From positions 1-64,000 of the forward strand of contig NZ_VITY01000005.1 of NCBI RefSeq assembly GCF_007993935.1: 64,000 nt of DNA, given 5' to 3'. The DNA is from Bradyrhizobium macuxiense (GTDB taxonomy: Bacteria > Pseudomonadota > Alphaproteobacteria > Rhizobiales > Xanthobacteraceae). Shown one piece after another: positions 1 through 9,277 of the stretch. The stretch's first letter is position 1; the number at the start of each line of letters is the position of its first letter. Made by a program: the position numbers and the translations under genes. The notes under the pieces were generated by a model. It was given only the letters and a program-made list of their open reading frames with translations, made no database searches and had not been told where the DNA came from.

Positions 1-354
1 CGTCAGCCTTCCGGCGATCGCCAGCTGACCAGCCCGGCTCTCGCCGGCGAACGCGGTGACCCGCCGCCACCTACACCACGCTAGGGGACACGATCGAGGC
101 GGTGCCCGGACGCTCGGAATGGCAAGTTGAGCGATAGCTGCCTGTAGGTCCCTTGGCATGCCGTCACCTTCGGCGGGCTTCCGGTTGGCTGCCGTGCAGG
201 TTGCGCCTGGGACGGAATCCGGGTCAGATGACGTCGACGCTGAATTTCTGGCGCGAGCGGTCGGTTGGCGCTCAAGCCTCGAAGCGGACCCGCCGACGTT
301 TGGCCGCTGTGGTAATCTGCATTTTTGTAAATTTCGGAGCTGCCAGGTAAAGAT
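1..354. other. leading gap, no gene recognised
   Basis: Open frames cross this stretch on both strands, but none has a convincing start, ribosome site or family resemblance, so none is called. The last part must hold the promoter and leader of the exported protein that starts at 355. Confidence 0.4.
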
Positions 355-906
355 ATGATTGGTTTGATAGTACGAACCTGCGCCGCAGCCGGCCTTGCAT
401 TACTGTCAACGCTCGTTGTCGCGGATGGCGCGGGTACGAGCCGCGCAATACGTGGAGGCAGATTTGATAATTGGACGATCGAGGAGAACAAAGCTCTTCC
501 GGAATTCCAGAAAGATATCCCCGATAGTGTTCGCGCGATCGGACAGTCAACTGTTTCGGGAATCTCAATAGAATTGCGTTGCTTAACAAGAAGCGTTGAT
601 CCTGAGATCTCCACCTATGCGATAAATGTTCATTTAGGCAACGTAAATACGCCGAGGGAATTCGAGGTTACGTTCTCGTCTGACGCCGCCCAATTCAAGG
701 TTTCGATGCTGATGCTTCCGGGGCGGCAAAGCTATTCCCTGAAATTGCGATCGGATACGTTTCAGGACGTCTTTCGTTCGTTCGCCGTCGATCACGACCT
801 GGAGCTTTCTTTCGCTTCGTCATCCGGCCAGCCCATCAACGCTCGCATTCGCGGCTCGAGTAAGCTTCTTCCATTCTGGAACTATTGCGAAGCGTTCACG
901 AGCTGA
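355..906 (+). CDS. hypothetical exported protein
   Basis: A 183-residue protein I do not recognise. Residues 1-24 look like a Sec signal peptide: basic near the start, then a hydrophobic Ala/Leu/Val run ending near VVADGAG. The mature part is polar and probably beta-rich, with two cysteines (in RCLT and YCEA) that could pair in the periplasm. The ATG lies about six bases after AGGTAAAG, a modest ribosome site. It is followed by a gap of about 350 bases before the type I secretion genes, so a shared transcript is possible but not shown. The coding call rests on the clean signal peptide and full-length frame; function is unknown. Confidence 0.6.
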   Translation: MIGLIVRTCAAAGLALLSTLVVADGAGTSRAIRGGRFDNWTIEENKALPEFQKDIPDSVRAIGQSTVSGISIELRCLTRSVDPEISTYAINVHLGNVNTPREFEVTFSSDAAQFKVSMLMLPGRQSYSLKLRSDTFQDVFRSFAVDHDLELSFASSSGQPINARIRGSSKLLPFWNYCEAFTS

Positions 907-1262
907 AATCCTAACGATCGGCCGAGCGATCCTTGCCTTAACTGATTCAAGATCTATTCCCTGTATATGAGGGATTAAGGGCCATTTGTGGCCATCACAG
1001 ACGCCCCTCGTAGCAGCTGATTTCGGCCAAAGAAAAGGCTCCCTGCATGCGCTGACCGCCCGATAGGAATGTGAGCAGCTTCGGAAGCGCCAGCCGACAT
1101 TACCGAGTGTTCATGAATCCGCGTGTCTTCCACAGCAATTGTTGCACAAATTGCCTCGCGCGCGCTTCAGTTGTGGTTTATGTACGGCAAGATGTGGGCT
1201 TGCGTTAGGCTCTCGCCGTCCCAGGCTCTTCGGTCGATAGTTTATTCGAGTTTATCAAGTTG
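907..1262. other. gap upstream of secretion genes
   Basis: No coding frame is convincing. It probably carries the promoter of the exporter/adaptor operon that starts at 1263. No clear operator or terminator was seen. Confidence 0.35.
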
Positions 1263-3395
1263 ATGCTGGAATCGCAGCGCGAAATGGATACGGGTCTGCA
1301 ATCACTTGCATTGCTGTTGCGTTTCCATGGGCTCGCAGTGGATGTGGGGCAAATCGCGCACCAGTTCGCCGGCTCCCAGATCAAAATCCAGGAAATGCTT
1401 CGCTGCGCCAAGACCTTGAAGTTGAAGGCTCGGGCGGTCAACGCCGATTGGGCCCATCTGAAGAAGGCCCAGCTTCCGGCCATCGTCGAGTGTCGCGACA
1501 GTAGCTTCTTCATATTGGGCAAGATTTCCGATGATGGCGCCTTGATCCACCGGCCGTCCGGTGGCGGTCCACAGGCGTTGAGCAGGGAGGAGTTTGAGGA
1601 CAAGTGGACCGGGCGCATCGTGTTGATGACACGCCGCGCTTCGCTGAGTGATCTCGCCAGACGGTTCGATATCACCTGGTTTCTGCAGGCGATGCAAAAG
1701 TACAGGCGAATGTTTGCCGAAGTACTCGTCGCATCCTTTTTCCTTCAGCTCTTGGCACTAGCTACGCCGCTGTTTTTTCAAGTGGTTACCGACAAGGTTC
1801 TGGTCCACCGCGGATTCAGCACCCTCGACGTCCTGTTCGCTGGACTTGTGACCGTCTCAGTTTTCGAAGTCGTTCTTGGGGCGCTGAGGACGCACGTTTT
1901 CGCCCACACCACCAATCGGATCGACGTCGAACTTGGCGCCCGGTTGTTTCGCCATCTGTCCGCGCTTCCGATCGGGTATTTCGAGACGCGTCGAACCGGC
2001 GATTCGGTTGCTCGCGTCCGCGAGCTGGAAAACATCCGGAATTTCCTTACCGGTTCAGCCCTCACGCTGGTCGTGGATGTTTTCTTCACATTCGTGTTCC
2101 TGGCGGTGATGTTTTATTATTCGCCGCCGCTGACCTGGATCGTCGTCGGCTCGTTTCCGATTTACGTCGCACTATCCGCCGGCGTTACGCCCCTGTTCCA
2201 CCGCAGATTGGAGGAAAAGTTCAACCGCAGCGCGGAGAATCAGGCCTTTTTGGTCGAAGCGGTCAGCGGCATGCAGACCCTCAAGGCCATGGCCGTCGAG
2301 CCGCAGATGCAGCGCCGATGGGAAGAGCAACTGGCTGGCTACGTGCAATCTAGTTTTCGAGTGCTTGCGCTCGGCAACTGGGCAGGACAGGGGGTGCAAC
2401 TTGTTAGTAAGCTTGTTACAGCGCTGACCCTTTATCTTGGTGCGCATCTCGTCATCAACGGCGAACTCACCGTAGGCGAGTTGATCGCCTTCAACATGCT
2501 AGCAGGAAGAGTTTCGCAGCCGATCTTGCGACTTGCGCAGCTATGGCAAGATTTTCATCAGATGAGGATTTCTGTTGCGCGACTTGGCGACATTCTCAAT
2601 GCCGCCGCCGAGCCGGCTTACAACCCTGCGCGGGCCGCTTTGCTGCCGATACGTGGCGATATTGCCATCGAACACGTAAGTTTCCGCTACCGGCTGGATG
2701 GCCCAGAAGTTCTGCAGGACGTCAGCATCAAGGTGCCGCCGGGGCAGGTCGTTGGTATCGTCGGATCCTCAGGGTCCGGAAAATCTACGCTGACCAAGCT
2801 GATCCAGCGGCTCTATATCCCGGAGCGCGGTCGCGTCATAATCGATGGTGTCGATCTCGCTGTCGCTGACGTCGCTTGGCTACGCAGGCAGGTCGGTTCG
2901 GTGCTGCAGGAGAATGTCCTCTTCAATCGGTCAATACGCGACAATATCGCGTTGGCCGATCCCGGAATGTCGATGGAACGTGTGATCGATGCGGCCGAGC
3001 TCGCTGGTGCCCATAATTTCATCCTCGAGCTTCCGCAAGGTTATGACACGATGGTCGGAGAGCGAGGCGCTAGCCTCTCGGGTGGGCAGCGACAGCGTAT
3101 TGCAATCGCCCGCGCGCTCGTGACCGATCCCCGTATCCTTATCTTCGACGAGGCCACTAGCGCGCTCGACTACGAGAGCGAGCGCATCATCCAGACCAAC
3201 ATGCGTCGCATCGCCAAGGGAAGGACCGTGCTGGTGATCGCTCACCGGCTTTCGGCCGTCCGCCACGCGGATCGCATCATCACCATTGAGCGCGGTCGTA
3301 TCGTCGAGGATGGCAGCCACGACGATTTGATCCGAAGGAGCGGCCGGTACGCGGATCTACATCGGATGCAGGCGGGAATTCATGAGGTCGTTTAG
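1263..3395 (+). CDS. type I secretion ABC exporter, HlyB-type
   Basis: Inner-membrane ATPase/permease that would drive one-step export through a HlyD adaptor and a TolC-like outer-membrane channel. Residues about 1-125 form a C39-peptidase-like domain, but the catalytic Cys and His positions are replaced (DTGLQSL and FFIL where peptidases have CG.ACL and H.V). It is therefore a non-cleaving docking domain as in HlyB, suited to substrates with a C-terminal signal. Residues about 150-430 hold the six-helix ABC membrane domain. The ATPase follows: Walker A GSSGSGKST, signature LSGGQRQR, Walker B ILIFDEATSALD and H-loop AHRLS. Length (710 aa) matches HlyB. An ATG at 1263 directly follows an in-frame TTG at 1260; ATG is preferred. 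The 3' end overlaps the adaptor gene by 14 bases. The probable substrate is the giant protein at 9278. Confidence 0.93.
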   Translation: MLESQREMDTGLQSLALLLRFHGLAVDVGQIAHQFAGSQIKIQEMLRCAKTLKLKARAVNADWAHLKKAQLPAIVECRDSSFFILGKISDDGALIHRPSGGGPQALSREEFEDKWTGRIVLMTRRASLSDLARRFDITWFLQAMQKYRRMFAEVLVASFFLQLLALATPLFFQVVTDKVLVHRGFSTLDVLFAGLVTVSVFEVVLGALRTHVFAHTTNRIDVELGARLFRHLSALPIGYFETRRTGDSVARVRELENIRNFLTGSALTLVVDVFFTFVFLAVMFYYSPPLTWIVVGSFPIYVALSAGVTPLFHRRLEEKFNRSAENQAFLVEAVSGMQTLKAMAVEPQMQRRWEEQLAGYVQSSFRVLALGNWAGQGVQLVSKLVTALTLYLGAHLVINGELTVGELIAFNMLAGRVSQPILRLAQLWQDFHQMRISVARLGDILNAAAEPAYNPARAALLPIRGDIAIEHVSFRYRLDGPEVLQDVSIKVPPGQVVGIVGSSGSGKSTLTKLIQRLYIPERGRVIIDGVDLAVADVAWLRRQVGSVLQENVLFNRSIRDNIALADPGMSMERVIDAAELAGAHNFILELPQGYDTMVGERGASLSGGQRQRIAIARALVTDPRILIFDEATSALDYESERIIQTNMRRIAKGRTVLVIAHRLSAVRHADRIITIERGRIVEDGSHDDLIRRSGRYADLHRMQAGIHEVV

Positions 3396-4833
3396 GCGGA
3401 ACGACAATGTGGTGCAACTGCCGCGGCCGGACATCGGTACCCGGCGGTCGCAGCTTGAATTCCTGCCGGCGGCGCTAGAGATCATGGAAACACCGGCGTC
3501 GCCCGTTGGCCGCGCGATCGGCGCCACGATCATCCTTTTTCTTATCATTGCGCTCGGCTGGTCGATTGTGGGGCACATCGACATCGTCGCAGTGGCCTCG
3601 GGAAAGGTGGTACCGACGGGACGCACAAAGACGGTTCAGCCCCTTGAGACCGGCATCGTCACGGCAATTCTGGTGAAGGACGGAGACCAGGTCGCCGCTG
3701 GTCAGGTGGTAATGCGGCTTGACCAGACTGTTGCCACGGCTGAACGGAACCACGTCAGCCATGATCTTCTGGTCTCGAAGCTCGACGTTGCGAGATTGGC
3801 GGCTCTACGGGCCGGATTGGAAAGAGACGCCGACCCGCTGCCTTACTTTAGTCCTCCGGAAGAAGCGCCGACCGCTCAAATTTCCCGAACCCGCGCCGCG
3901 ATGATCGAACAGGCGTCGACCCAGACGAACAAGCTTGCGGCGTTCGACCAGCAAATCGCGCAGAAGGTAGCTGAAGGTGATGAGATTGCCGCGACAATCG
4001 TGAAGCTCGAAGCGTCGATGCCGTTCGTCCAGGAAGAAGCGGACGTGCGCCAGAAGGCGATGGCGATCGAATTCGGCAACAAGATCGCACACCTCGACGC
4101 GCAGATCCGGCTGGCGGACCAGAAGAATGAGCTAGTCGTTCAGCAGCGCAAAGCCGCGGAGAATTCGGCCGCCGGAAAATCGCTGGAACGACAGCGCGAA
4201 CAGGCGAAATCAGAATACGCCAACAAGGTCTTGAGCGATCTTGCTGATGCCGAGCAAAAAGTTGCAGGGTTCAGCGAAGATCTCATCCGGGACGAACAGA
4301 AGCTGGAGCAACAGGTTCTTCGGGCGCCGGTTAATGGCACCGTCCAACAACTTGCTGTCCACTCCGTTGGCGGGGTGGTAACCCCGGCGCAACAGGTGAT
4401 GATGATCGTGCCGGCCGACAGCCATCTCGAAGTGGAGGCGATGGTTCCCAATCGCGATATCGGGTTTGTCAGCGCAGGTCAGGAGGCGCAGGTCAAGATC
4501 GATACCTTCAACTTCACCAAATATGGTCTGCTGCACGGTAAGGTCCTCACTGTCTCGCACGATGCGATCGTCCGCGATAAGCCGCAGGACAGATCGAACC
4601 CCACGAAATCTCAGACAGCTCTAACCGACAGCAGCGAGCCGCAGGGCCAGGAATTCGTCTATGCGGCGCAAATCTCGCTCGACCAGACCCGCCTGGAGGT
4701 CGAAGGGAGGATGGTCGATTTGACGCCGGGCATGGCGGTCACGGTCGAAATCAAGACCGGATCGCGCCGGGTGATCGAATATCTGCTCTCGCCCCTACTG
4801 CGCTACAAACAGGAAAGCTTGCGCGAGCGGTAA
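3382..4833 (+). CDS. type I secretion membrane fusion protein, HlyD-type
   Basis: Periplasmic adaptor linking the ABC exporter to an outer-membrane channel. Residues about 36-57 are one membrane helix after a short cytoplasmic tail. A biotinyl-lipoyl-like half domain follows (VVPTGRTKTVQPLETG), then a long coiled-coil hairpin (about 110-310, rich in A, E, Q, K), the second half of the lipoyl domain (LRAPVNGTVQQLAV) and a beta-barrel ending in EIKTGSRRVIEYLLSPL, the typical HlyD C-terminus. At 483 aa it is normal length. The ATG sits inside the last codons of the exporter gene, so the two are probably translationally coupled. No TolC homologue is visible in the window; the outer channel must be encoded elsewhere. 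Confidence 0.92.
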   Translation: MRSFRRNDNVVQLPRPDIGTRRSQLEFLPAALEIMETPASPVGRAIGATIILFLIIALGWSIVGHIDIVAVASGKVVPTGRTKTVQPLETGIVTAILVKDGDQVAAGQVVMRLDQTVATAERNHVSHDLLVSKLDVARLAALRAGLERDADPLPYFSPPEEAPTAQISRTRAAMIEQASTQTNKLAAFDQQIAQKVAEGDEIAATIVKLEASMPFVQEEADVRQKAMAIEFGNKIAHLDAQIRLADQKNELVVQQRKAAENSAAGKSLERQREQAKSEYANKVLSDLADAEQKVAGFSEDLIRDEQKLEQQVLRAPVNGTVQQLAVHSVGGVVTPAQQVMMIVPADSHLEVEAMVPNRDIGFVSAGQEAQVKIDTFNFTKYGLLHGKVLTVSHDAIVRDKPQDRSNPTKSQTALTDSSEPQGQEFVYAAQISLDQTRLEVEGRMVDLTPGMAVTVEIKTGSRRVIEYLLSPLLRYKQESLRER

Positions 4834-4862
4834 GAGAAAGAACTGCTCTGGAATCAACGAGG

Positions 4863-5639
4863 ATGGCGGTGCGGAAGATACTGATCATGGGCCTGCCCGG
4901 TGCGGGCAAAACCACGCTGGCAACGGCGCTTGCGCCGCTGATCGGCGCAGTCGTGTTCAATGCGGATGCGGTGCGTGCAAATCTATCCAAGGACCTTGGC
5001 TTTGCTCACGAGGACCGCGTTGAACATGCGCGCCGAATGGGGTGGATGTGCGATCGCGTGGTGGAGGCGGGTGGAACGGTGATTGCCGACTTCATTTGTC
5101 CGACGGAGGCAACGCGCGACACGTTCGGCACTGCATTCACCATCTGGGTCGACCGCATCGAGGCAGGCCGGTTCGACGATACAAACCGCATGTTTGTGGC
5201 GCCAGGGCAGTTCGACCTCAGGGTCACGTCTGAAGGGACGCCGCAATATTGGGCCGAGCAGGCACTCATGCGCTTGCGTCCGCCGTTTGATCCGCAACAG
5301 CCGACCGCCCTGTTCATCGGACGCTACCAGCCGTTTCACGCCGGCCATCAACGGCTGATAGAGGAGGGGTTGCGACGGGTCGGTCAGGTATGCATCGCCG
5401 TTCGTAACACACACGGCACCGATACCAGGAATCCGCTGTCGTTCTTTGCCGTAAAGCAACGCATCGAGGCCGCTCTGTCAGCTTACGCAGGCCGCTTCGC
5501 TGTCGTGCCACTGCCAAATATTACAAACGTATTCTATGGCAGGGACGTCGGATACGCGATCGAAAGGATTGTTTTGGATGAGGAAACCGAGGCGATCTCG
5601 GCCACCAACGTCAGGATGCTGAGCTCCATGGCAAGATAG
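4863..5639 (+). CDS. APS-kinase-like / nucleotidyltransferase fusion
   Basis: A two-domain enzyme of 258 residues. Residues 1-about 140 are P-loop kinase-like: Walker A GLPGAGKTT, then EDRVEHARRMG and a (I)CPTEATRD stretch that parallel the EDR.ENIRR and ISP...R motifs of adenylylsulfate kinase. Residues about 150-258 are an HxGH-type nucleotidyltransferase: FIGRYQPFHAGH and C-terminal ISATNVR, as in NMN adenylyltransferase and related cytidylyltransferases. Transferring a phosphate and an adenylyl group are the family reactions; the true substrates are not decided by sequence. It starts 29 bases after the HlyD gene and converges on a sulfotransferase gene, which makes a role in making activated sulfate (PAPS) tempting but unproven. 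A GTG at 4869 is better spaced from the GAGG motif than the ATG at 4863. Confidence 0.75.
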   Translation: MAVRKILIMGLPGAGKTTLATALAPLIGAVVFNADAVRANLSKDLGFAHEDRVEHARRMGWMCDRVVEAGGTVIADFICPTEATRDTFGTAFTIWVDRIEAGRFDDTNRMFVAPGQFDLRVTSEGTPQYWAEQALMRLRPPFDPQQPTALFIGRYQPFHAGHQRLIEEGLRRVGQVCIAVRNTHGTDTRNPLSFFAVKQRIEAALSAYAGRFAVVPLPNITNVFYGRDVGYAIERIVLDEETEAISATNVRMLSSMAR

Positions 5640-5672
5640 TCGGCGTTGATGCCACTTCGGTTGGGGGTCCCA

Positions 5673-6482
5673 TTACAAAGTAACGATGCCCTTGCGAACT
5701 GCCTCTGGCTGCAGCCAGAAGCTCAGATGCGCGTACTTCGCGAATATGTCTGGCGGTATGCACGGCTCGCGGTTCTGGCGCTCGACCCTCGCGCCGACCT
5801 TGTGCATGCCGGGCATCCCAAGATGGGCATCGTACTCAGGCTCGTCGTAGCTCAGATTAGCAAAATCGTGCGGGTACCATGGCTCTTCGAGCTCCCGGTA
5901 GAGGCCCCTTAGCACGGCCTCAGGGGCAGCCACGAGCGTATCGTAGTTGATAACGATCAGTTTGCTGGCGTATTGGCTGAACCAAGCTTCGCGCAAATTG
6001 CTCCAAGCGAGACCGATGAGACCGCGGTCGGAGTTCATCAAGGTCTCGATGCGAGCGTAGAGCGAACTTCCCGGCTTGTAGTCTAGCGTTCTTGAGAGCT
6101 GTGTCGGATTCTTGCGGAGCATTCGTTCGAGGCTGTCGATAACCCATCCGATCTCACGAACGCAGCAGATTACCTTCGATTTTGGGTAGAGCTCGTTCAG
6201 CAAGGGTAGCTTTCCGGTCCACGTCCGATTGGTATCGAACACCAAATGGTCTACCGGGATGCCGGCGTAATAGGAATCAAAGACGGCCTTGATGATGGTC
6301 CGGCGGCGCTCGTCGTTGAAAAAGACTGCGAATTCGCTAGCTCCACTCATGCTGTGCAATAGAGGCATGATGAGCGAGGCCACAGGGCTTGTTACCGCGG
6401 CGGAGTAGCGTGGATTTTGCCTCAACAAGGCGCTCAAGACAGTGGATCCCGATCGGGGTAGCCCAGAAATAAAATGAAACAT
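5673..6482 (-). CDS. sulfotransferase family protein
   Basis: A 269-residue soluble sulfotransferase-fold protein. Residues about 7-17 (SGLPRSGSTVL) form the 5'-phosphosulfate loop. Residues about 108-125 (CVREIGWVIDSLERML) carry the Arg and Ser expected of the 3'-phosphate-binding motif of PAPS. Such enzymes move sulfate from PAPS to a carbohydrate, lipid or tyrosine acceptor; the acceptor cannot be read here. There is no signal peptide, so it acts in the cytoplasm. It converges on the APS-kinase-like gene (33 bases between stops). Given the neighbouring secretion system, the acceptor could be a surface glycan or the secreted protein, but this is inference. Confidence 0.82.
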   Translation of the reverse strand: MFHFISGLPRSGSTVLSALLRQNPRYSAAVTSPVASLIMPLLHSMSGASEFAVFFNDERRRTIIKAVFDSYYAGIPVDHLVFDTNRTWTGKLPLLNELYPKSKVICCVREIGWVIDSLERMLRKNPTQLSRTLDYKPGSSLYARIETLMNSDRGLIGLAWSNLREAWFSQYASKLIVINYDTLVAAPEAVLRGLYRELEEPWYPHDFANLSYDEPEYDAHLGMPGMHKVGARVERQNREPCIPPDIFAKYAHLSFWLQPEAVRKGIVTL

Positions 6483-6639
6483 TCTTGGTGCGCCGTACTC
6501 TTTAGCTCCGAGTCATAGCATCAATCGGTGATGCCGTGGTCAACGGGAAAAGCGTCTTGGCGCGAACGAACCGAGCGTGCCCAACGTCGCCGCGGAAACA
6601 GTCCATTTACGCAATGCTCACGATTCGCACATGCGGACC

Positions 6640-7380
6640 TCAATCTTCATCATGCGTGCAATTACCTCGTTGATACCATCCGGCCTGTCCATCCGGCCGA
6701 AGAAAGCCGATAGAAATGGGGCCTCCGACAGAGGCGGGGAGTCCTTCGGTCTCAAGAGTAATCAATTTATTGATAGCCCCCACAATTCCAAGACTTTTCC
6801 AGATTAGGTGACGGCTGCGGATTTCGTCGTCGATAAGGGCATGCTCTCCCAAGGTCGCAAACCACACTTGCTTGGCTTGGCAGTGTCCGGGGCAATCCTC
6901 TTCTCTGATCGAAATGGAGTCGCCATCCCCTGGAACAAAGCCGATCACGCTCACCTTAAGAACACCATTTTCGGAGGATCCGAATACGGCCTGGAAAGCC
7001 TCTTGGCCGCGCATCTTGGCTTCGAAATATTGGGGGACTCGACTTTTGATTCTTTTGACGACCGCGGGAATGACACGAAGCATGTGGTCCTTATAGGCGG
7101 TCACAATCTCTGTGTGGCTGGCGGAGGTCGATAAAAGTCGTTTTGCAATCTGAAGGGAATCAAACTCGTCAAGCTGCCTAAATATTCCGGCCGCAGCAAA
7201 AAAATGATTTGGGGTAGTGAGGATTTTGCAGCGCATGGCCTCGTAACCTTGAATCGAAACAACTTTGGAATCTGCAGCCACGACTATCTGGGAGTCGGTT
7301 CGCAAGACGATCAAAGTTGTTGCGAAGGCTTGGCTTGCACACCAAGGTAGCAAAAGGCTCAGAAATAGAAACAGGCGCAT
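6640..7380 (-). CDS. exported proteasome-like Ntn hydrolase
   Basis: The start at 7380 gives a 246-residue protein with a textbook signal peptide: MRLFLFLSLLLPWC followed by a cleavage site ASQAFA. The mature chain would begin TTLIVLRTDSQIVVAADSK, closely matching the N-terminal strand of proteasome beta subunits and HslV (TT..G...DGVV.AAD.R), where the first Thr is the nucleophile. Here signal peptidase, rather than self-cleavage, would expose that Thr. The rest has alternating strands and helices and two CxxxC-like pairs. The frame stays open upstream to a TTG at 7494, but that extension would bury the signal peptide. Substrate and activity are unknown; the Ntn assignment rests on the N-terminal motif and is moderately firm. 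Confidence 0.6.
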   Translation of the reverse strand: MRLFLFLSLLLPWCASQAFATTLIVLRTDSQIVVAADSKVVSIQGYEAMRCKILTTPNHFFAAAGIFRQLDEFDSLQIAKRLLSTSASHTEIVTAYKDHMLRVIPAVVKRIKSRVPQYFEAKMRGQEAFQAVFGSSENGVLKVSVIGFVPGDGDSISIREEDCPGHCQAKQVWFATLGEHALIDDEIRSRHLIWKSLGIVGAINKLITLETEGLPASVGGPISIGFLRPDGQAGWYQRGNCTHDED

Positions 7381-8152
7381 CTTCGTTTGCCGGATCTCTG
7401 ATTGCTGATACGGGCAGATTTTATAGAAGGTATTGAGACGAGCAGCTAGCTCGTCGGGGCGCACAGTACTTGAGGGCGGAGTATCGTTTGCCAACGTTCA
7501 AAGCAGGCAGCTATTTCGTTCGGTTGAAATCCAAAAAATTGACTTGCCAAATGTCATTGCACGACTAAAGATAGAGTTGTCCAGCACGATCATCTCCTAG
7601 TTATCTCCCGACGAGAGATGTAATTTGGCGGCGTAGTGAGGGGGTCCCGATGAGATGCGCTGGCCGCGATGCTACGAAAAGCTGATCAACGGCGCGTTCC
7701 GAGCAGGAACAATCAAAATCATCCGCCCTGTCAAAGAAGCTGCCAAGGCGCTCCGTCTACAAAGTCGAATTTTCCAGCGATATGGACGACTCGCGGGTCA
7801 ATCCTCCTCTTATCGGGCCGGCTCCAATGGCCTGCTGGTTCGATCCGCCGCGAACTCACCCGATCAACGGGGGCGCTCTCCGACTCGCGACGCAATATCT
7901 CCGGATCACAAAAGCAACCAGGTAGCTCGAAATCGTCCTGGCACCGCACGAACTCGCCAAATCATATGTTTCACCGCCTTTATGCGTCGCGTAGTGCGCG
8001 AATACCCGGCGACTCCAAGACCGTCGAGATGCGCGTCGACGTCAGTGGCAACGTCCTTTTATCAACGCACGCGCGTCGGATCTGGGGCGGAGATGCGAAC
8101 AGCCGCAAGCGAGACTTTCGCGTAAGGCAGCGGAAGAAGGAGTGGCAATTCA
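7381..8152. other. gap with a possible gene remnant
   Basis: No intact gene is convincing. On the plus strand about 7755-7925 encodes a protein-like stretch (VYKVEFSSDMDDSRVNPP, then HPINGGALRLATQYL) that ends at a stop and has no start codon or ribosome site. It is best read as a decayed gene fragment of unknown family. The rest should contain the promoters of the divergent genes starting at 7380 (minus) and 8153 (plus). Confidence 0.3.
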
Positions 8153-8458
8153 ATGTCAAATCCAGAGAGTAAGCCGGGTTCTGAAACGACGGCGGCTGCT
8201 GATAGAATGCCACCACTCAGCACCGAGGAGGTGTCGCAGCTGCTGATGGCGTCGTCGCTTTCAGCGACAAGGCCGCTGGTTGGGCTTCTAAAATTTCTAG
8301 TAAACGAGGGAATCTTGGACGGCGGCAAGCTCAAGTCGTTCCTAGCCCCGATGCTCATCTCGGATGGTTTTCCGCCGGCGACCAGGGCGATGCTCGATCC
8401 CATCTGGAAATCGCTGCTCCATCAGCTCGACGACTCCAAGGGACGATCGTCCTTGTAG
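8153..8458 (+). CDS. small hypothetical protein
   Basis: A 101-residue soluble protein, unrecognised. The first 20 residues are polar and probably disordered. The rest is predicted helical, with a repeated hydrophobic pattern (VSQLLMAS, GLLKFLVNEGIL, LKSFLAPMLISDG). GAAGGAG lies upstream of the ATG with slightly long spacing. The stop is one base before the ATG of the next gene, so the pair is probably an operon. No enzymatic motif is visible. Confidence 0.5.
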   Translation: MSNPESKPGSETTAAADRMPPLSTEEVSQLLMASSLSATRPLVGLLKFLVNEGILDGGKLKSFLAPMLISDGFPPATRAMLDPIWKSLLHQLDDSKGRSSL

Positions 8459-8459
8459 A

Positions 8460-9092
8460 ATGAAGCGCGGCGGCATGAACGACACCGAAAATGAGACGGT
8501 CAGGTTTAGTATGAAACCAAACCCTTTTTTTTATGCGCTCGAGTTCACGCTTCACGCTTTATTTGCTGGGACCACCCGCGCGCTAATCATCAGCTTTTTC
8601 CCATTTATGGGTCTCCCATTTATATGGCCGGGGCTTTACTCCGAGAAGGGGGGGATTCTCTTATTAGCTGCATATGCCCTATTTGGTCTTTCTCTATTTA
8701 TAGTTGCCGTTGTTACGTCTTACTATCTAACCTTCATAGCAACAGACAAGACGGCAATCGTCAGATTTTCCTTTTGGGGAATGACAACGGATGGGCTTTC
8801 GATTGCGATCGAAACCGTGGAGCGCATTGAGATAAAATCCCATGGCGCGACGTATGGCAGCGTTTATCTAAATTCGCCTAGCCGGCATCCACGCAGTGAG
8901 GCGACCAGAGTTCCTATTCTGATTGAGAGAAACAATTCAAGGTGGCGCTCAATGACCACTTGGCCGCGTTTGCTTGGATTCTACGGTTTCAAGGGCTTCA
9001 ATGAATTTGCGGATATCATAAGTGAGCAACGAAACTCTGTCTCGGATGTCAAAGGGACCATGATGCCAGTACCGAGTTTTCTTATAAAGTGA
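8460..9092 (+). CDS. hypothetical membrane protein
   Basis: A 210-residue protein starting one base after the upstream stop; an alternative ATG is at 8475. Two hydrophobic segments occur near residues 33-55 and 65-90 (ILLLAAYALFGLSLFIVAVV). After them comes a strand-rich cytoplasmic part (AIVRFSFWGMTT, then SIAIETVERIEIKS) that resembles a bacterial PH-like domain following membrane helices. Base composition is visibly more AT-rich than the flanks, which suggests transfer. Function is unknown. Its position just before the giant secreted-protein gene may be coincidental. Confidence 0.55.
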   Translation: MKRGGMNDTENETVRFSMKPNPFFYALEFTLHALFAGTTRALIISFFPFMGLPFIWPGLYSEKGGILLLAAYALFGLSLFIVAVVTSYYLTFIATDKTAIVRFSFWGMTTDGLSIAIETVERIEIKSHGATYGSVYLNSPSRHPRSEATRVPILIERNNSRWRSMTTWPRLLGFYGFKGFNEFADIISEQRNSVSDVKGTMMPVPSFLIK

Positions 9093-9277
9093 GTCGTAAT
9101 CGAAATGATGCTCGGGGCGACGGAGACCGCCTTCGACGCAAGAGCAGCGTATCACTCTGCTTTGATTCCGGTTGCTAGATAAAGGTTAAGTGTTGGCGAA
9201 GCCCGTCGAAGGAATGTGATTGAGGTGGTTGACGCGCGGGGGACCGGTCGACATCGACCAGCATAGGGGAGGCGAAG

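Noticed and set aside
81..614. Long minus-strand open frame at the left edge
   Set aside because: It overlaps the exported protein gene on the other strand, has no ribosome site and its composition is Arg/Pro-rich in the way of antisense frames.
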